64,000 nucleotides of DNA from Thermoactinomyces sp. DSM 45892. GTDB lineage: Bacteria > Bacillota > Bacilli > Thermoactinomycetales > Thermoactinomycetaceae. Positions 62,666-64,000 of the stretch are shown here, one piece after another (the first letter of the stretch is position 1; every line of letters begins with the position of its first letter). Under the pieces are notes generated by a model. It did no database searches, had not been told where the DNA came from, and saw only the letters and a list, made by a program, of their open reading frames with translations. The DNA lies in the NCBI RefSeq assembly GCF_900107305.1, contig NZ_FNPL01000007.1:95473-159472 (forward strand), in the 5' to 3' direction. The position numbers and the translations under genes are program-made.

Positions 62666-63574
62666 ATGTTAATCGAATCAATACAAAAAGAATTTCTGGC
62701 AGACAAAAAGTACGAAGGATTGAAACGAAATTCACTTGTAGCCTATGAAACTTTTTTTAAAAATTGGAATCAATGGTTACATAAACAAAACATTGAACAT
62801 TTGGAGGACTTGAATCCTAGGTTATCCAAACAGTACTTAAGAGACTGTGTTGAGAAGGGAAATAACGCTGGAACTCATAACACAAAGCTTAAATTGTTGC
62901 GATCCTTTTCTAAATGGTTGGTAGAAGAAGGGATTGTTAAGGAAATGCTGACCCAAAATATAAAAGCCCAGAAGGAAGACCATAAGCCTAAAATTGTGTC
63001 GACAGATGATCTAAAGTTAGTTCTAAGTACTCTTAGGCGGAATAGGCGAAGAGATGATACGTTTACGTCTAGAAGGAATTACGCTCTAATTCTGTTCCTG
63101 ACTGGTACAGGTCTAAGGATTAAAGAACTTGAACGCTTAACATGGGCAGATGTCGATTTTCAAGACAGTTTAATCCGAATCAATGAAAGCAAGTCGAGAA
63201 AACAGCAAAGTGTGCCATTATCAGAAGCTCTTGCCCGTGAAATACTAGATTGGAGATTGTTTCTAGAAAGAAAGTTTGAAAAAGTACCTTTGTCTCTTTT
63301 TGTTACAGAAAAAGGAGAACCCTTTTCTCGAAACGGTATACAAAATTTCTTTAAAAGACTGAAGAAGAAACTAGGGATAAAATCGGATTTTAGTCCTCAC
63401 GCATTACGTGCCTACTTTATCAAGGAATTATTAAAAAATGGTAGTAACTTGAGAGAGGTGCAACTTCTTGCTAGACATTCTAAAATCACAGTCACACAGC
63501 TATATATCGGGTATTTTGCTCATGAGCTGAAAGACTCACTGGATACAAACAATCCTTTGAATGACCTGATTTGA
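62666..63574 (+). CDS. tyrosine recombinase/integrase of a second element
   Basis: This 302-residue protein has an N-terminal SAM-like domain (residues 1-100) and a catalytic domain with Arg151 (GTGLRIKEL), His245-x-x-Arg248, His271 (ARHSKI) and Tyr280. XerC/D-like size without an arm-binding domain. It starts 92 bases after attR, so it may belong to an element in tandem at the same tRNA. AGGAGGT before the ATG. Confidence 0.92.
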   Translation: MLIESIQKEFLADKKYEGLKRNSLVAYETFFKNWNQWLHKQNIEHLEDLNPRLSKQYLRDCVEKGNNAGTHNTKLKLLRSFSKWLVEEGIVKEMLTQNIKAQKEDHKPKIVSTDDLKLVLSTLRRNRRRDDTFTSRRNYALILFLTGTGLRIKELERLTWADVDFQDSLIRINESKSRKQQSVPLSEALAREILDWRLFLERKFEKVPLSLFVTEKGEPFSRNGIQNFFKRLKKKLGIKSDFSPHALRAYFIKELLKNGSNLREVQLLARHSKITVTQLYIGYFAHELKDSLDTNNPLNDLI

Positions 63575-63713
63575 TTCACTTCTTTTAGAAAATACAGTAG
63601 GTGGCAAAATTTTGTATGATGTGTTACATAAGGCACACAGTTTGGGTATATAGTGTTGTAGAGAGTTTGGCTATGATAGCTAGGATCATCTTGGAGCAAG
63701 CAAAGACATAAAA

Positions 63714-63817
63714 AGAGAGTGATTATGGACGTAATCACTCTCTAACCTTACATGAATTATCGCATTATAACAATTGTGATCTATAATTACGCACCTCCTG
63801 TCTTTTTGAGGGAGGTA
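63714..63817 (-). ncRNA. minus-strand small RNA element C
   Basis: Same layout as elements A and B: CCTCC/GGAGG hairpin at about 63793-63817 and a perfect 12-bp terminator hairpin (AGAGAGTGATTA / TAATCACTCTCT) with T-run on the minus strand. No clear peptide remains between them. Confidence 0.5.
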
Positions 63818-63905
63818 TTTGTGTTTCAATTCAAGATATGTTTGCGGTATTATGAACATAGATGAATATTCTTGTTTCCCATGTACAAGAGAAGATTTTT
63901 ATTTC

Positions 63906-64000
63906 TGGATAGGCTACAGTAAGTTAGACAGAAAAAATAAGGTCAGGTAAACTTGTTTCAACAGGAGAAACGAGGGAACGATTATGACCAGAAAACCAAG
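63906..64000 (+). mobile_element. left end of a probable IS3-family element (cut by window)
   Basis: TGGATAGGCTACAGTAAGTT and the following bases resemble the terminal repeat and leader of IS3/IS150-type elements. Confidence 0.4.
63984..64000 (+). CDS. start of probable IS3-family OrfA transposase (partial)
   Basis: ATG at 63984 behind GAGGGA encodes MTRKP before the window ends. Many IS3-family OrfA proteins start MTRKPR; only five residues are visible. Confidence 0.4.

Overview
The window is a piece of a low-GC, Gram-positive, competence-encoding chromosome of the Bacillales type. The evidence is a comG pseudopilin operon followed by aroK and a yqzE-like gene, then ispG, a DUF378 protein, a C26 glutamine amidotransferase, cydAB, a VanW lipoprotein, a G5/3D-domain protein and a YutG-like PgpA protein, with AGGAGG ribosome-binding sites and frequent TTG/GTG starts. 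Genus is not provable by eye; Thermoactinomycetaceae is a guess. The core block lies between two mobile regions.

Region 1 (1-about 8.4 kb) is the right end of one prophage: a tail endopeptidase-like protein cut by the window edge, a holin and an amidase. Cargo follows: an XRE-TPR regulator facing left, a divergent DUF3970-like protein, a secreted protein, a lipoprotein, a secreted toxin with a colicin E-type HNH DNase domain plus its Im-type immunity protein, and a small SOS-controlled transcription unit. Region 2 (8.6-23.0 kb) is the chromosomal core. It ends with a 57-residue small protein gene and a cluster of four tRNAs (fMet, Asp, Ile2, Val).

Region 3 (23,439-62,574) is a complete siphovirus-type prophage integrated in the tRNA-Val gene, bounded by a perfect 48-bp direct repeat. 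The order is integrase and lysogeny control, replication, a polymorphic toxin locus (WHH nuclease, two immunity genes and an orphan toxin tail), packaging, head, tail and lysis. Two cargo islands lie at the right end. The first is a circular bacteriocin locus: a precursor resembling amylocyclicin, small immunity-like membrane proteins in tandem, a Yip1-like protein, an ABC transporter and a DUF95/SpoIIM protein. The second is an XRE-TPR regulator followed 4 nt later by a 51-residue exported-peptide gene, with a divergent DUF3970-like gene and a secreted protein. This second island parallels the regulator module of prophage 1 and looks like an RRNPP (Rap/NprR/PlcR/AimR-like) peptide-signalling cassette.

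Region 4 (62.6-64 kb) begins right after attR. It has a second tyrosine recombinase gene preceded by an SD-masking hairpin, so a second element probably sits in tandem at the same tRNA. It also holds a third copy of a small minus-strand RNA element and the left end of what looks like an IS3-family insertion sequence.

The two prophages carry homologous tail proteins, amidases, toxin N-termini and regulator modules, so they share a cargo system of secreted toxins, immunity and peptide signalling with different payloads. No rRNA genes or CRISPR arrays were seen.
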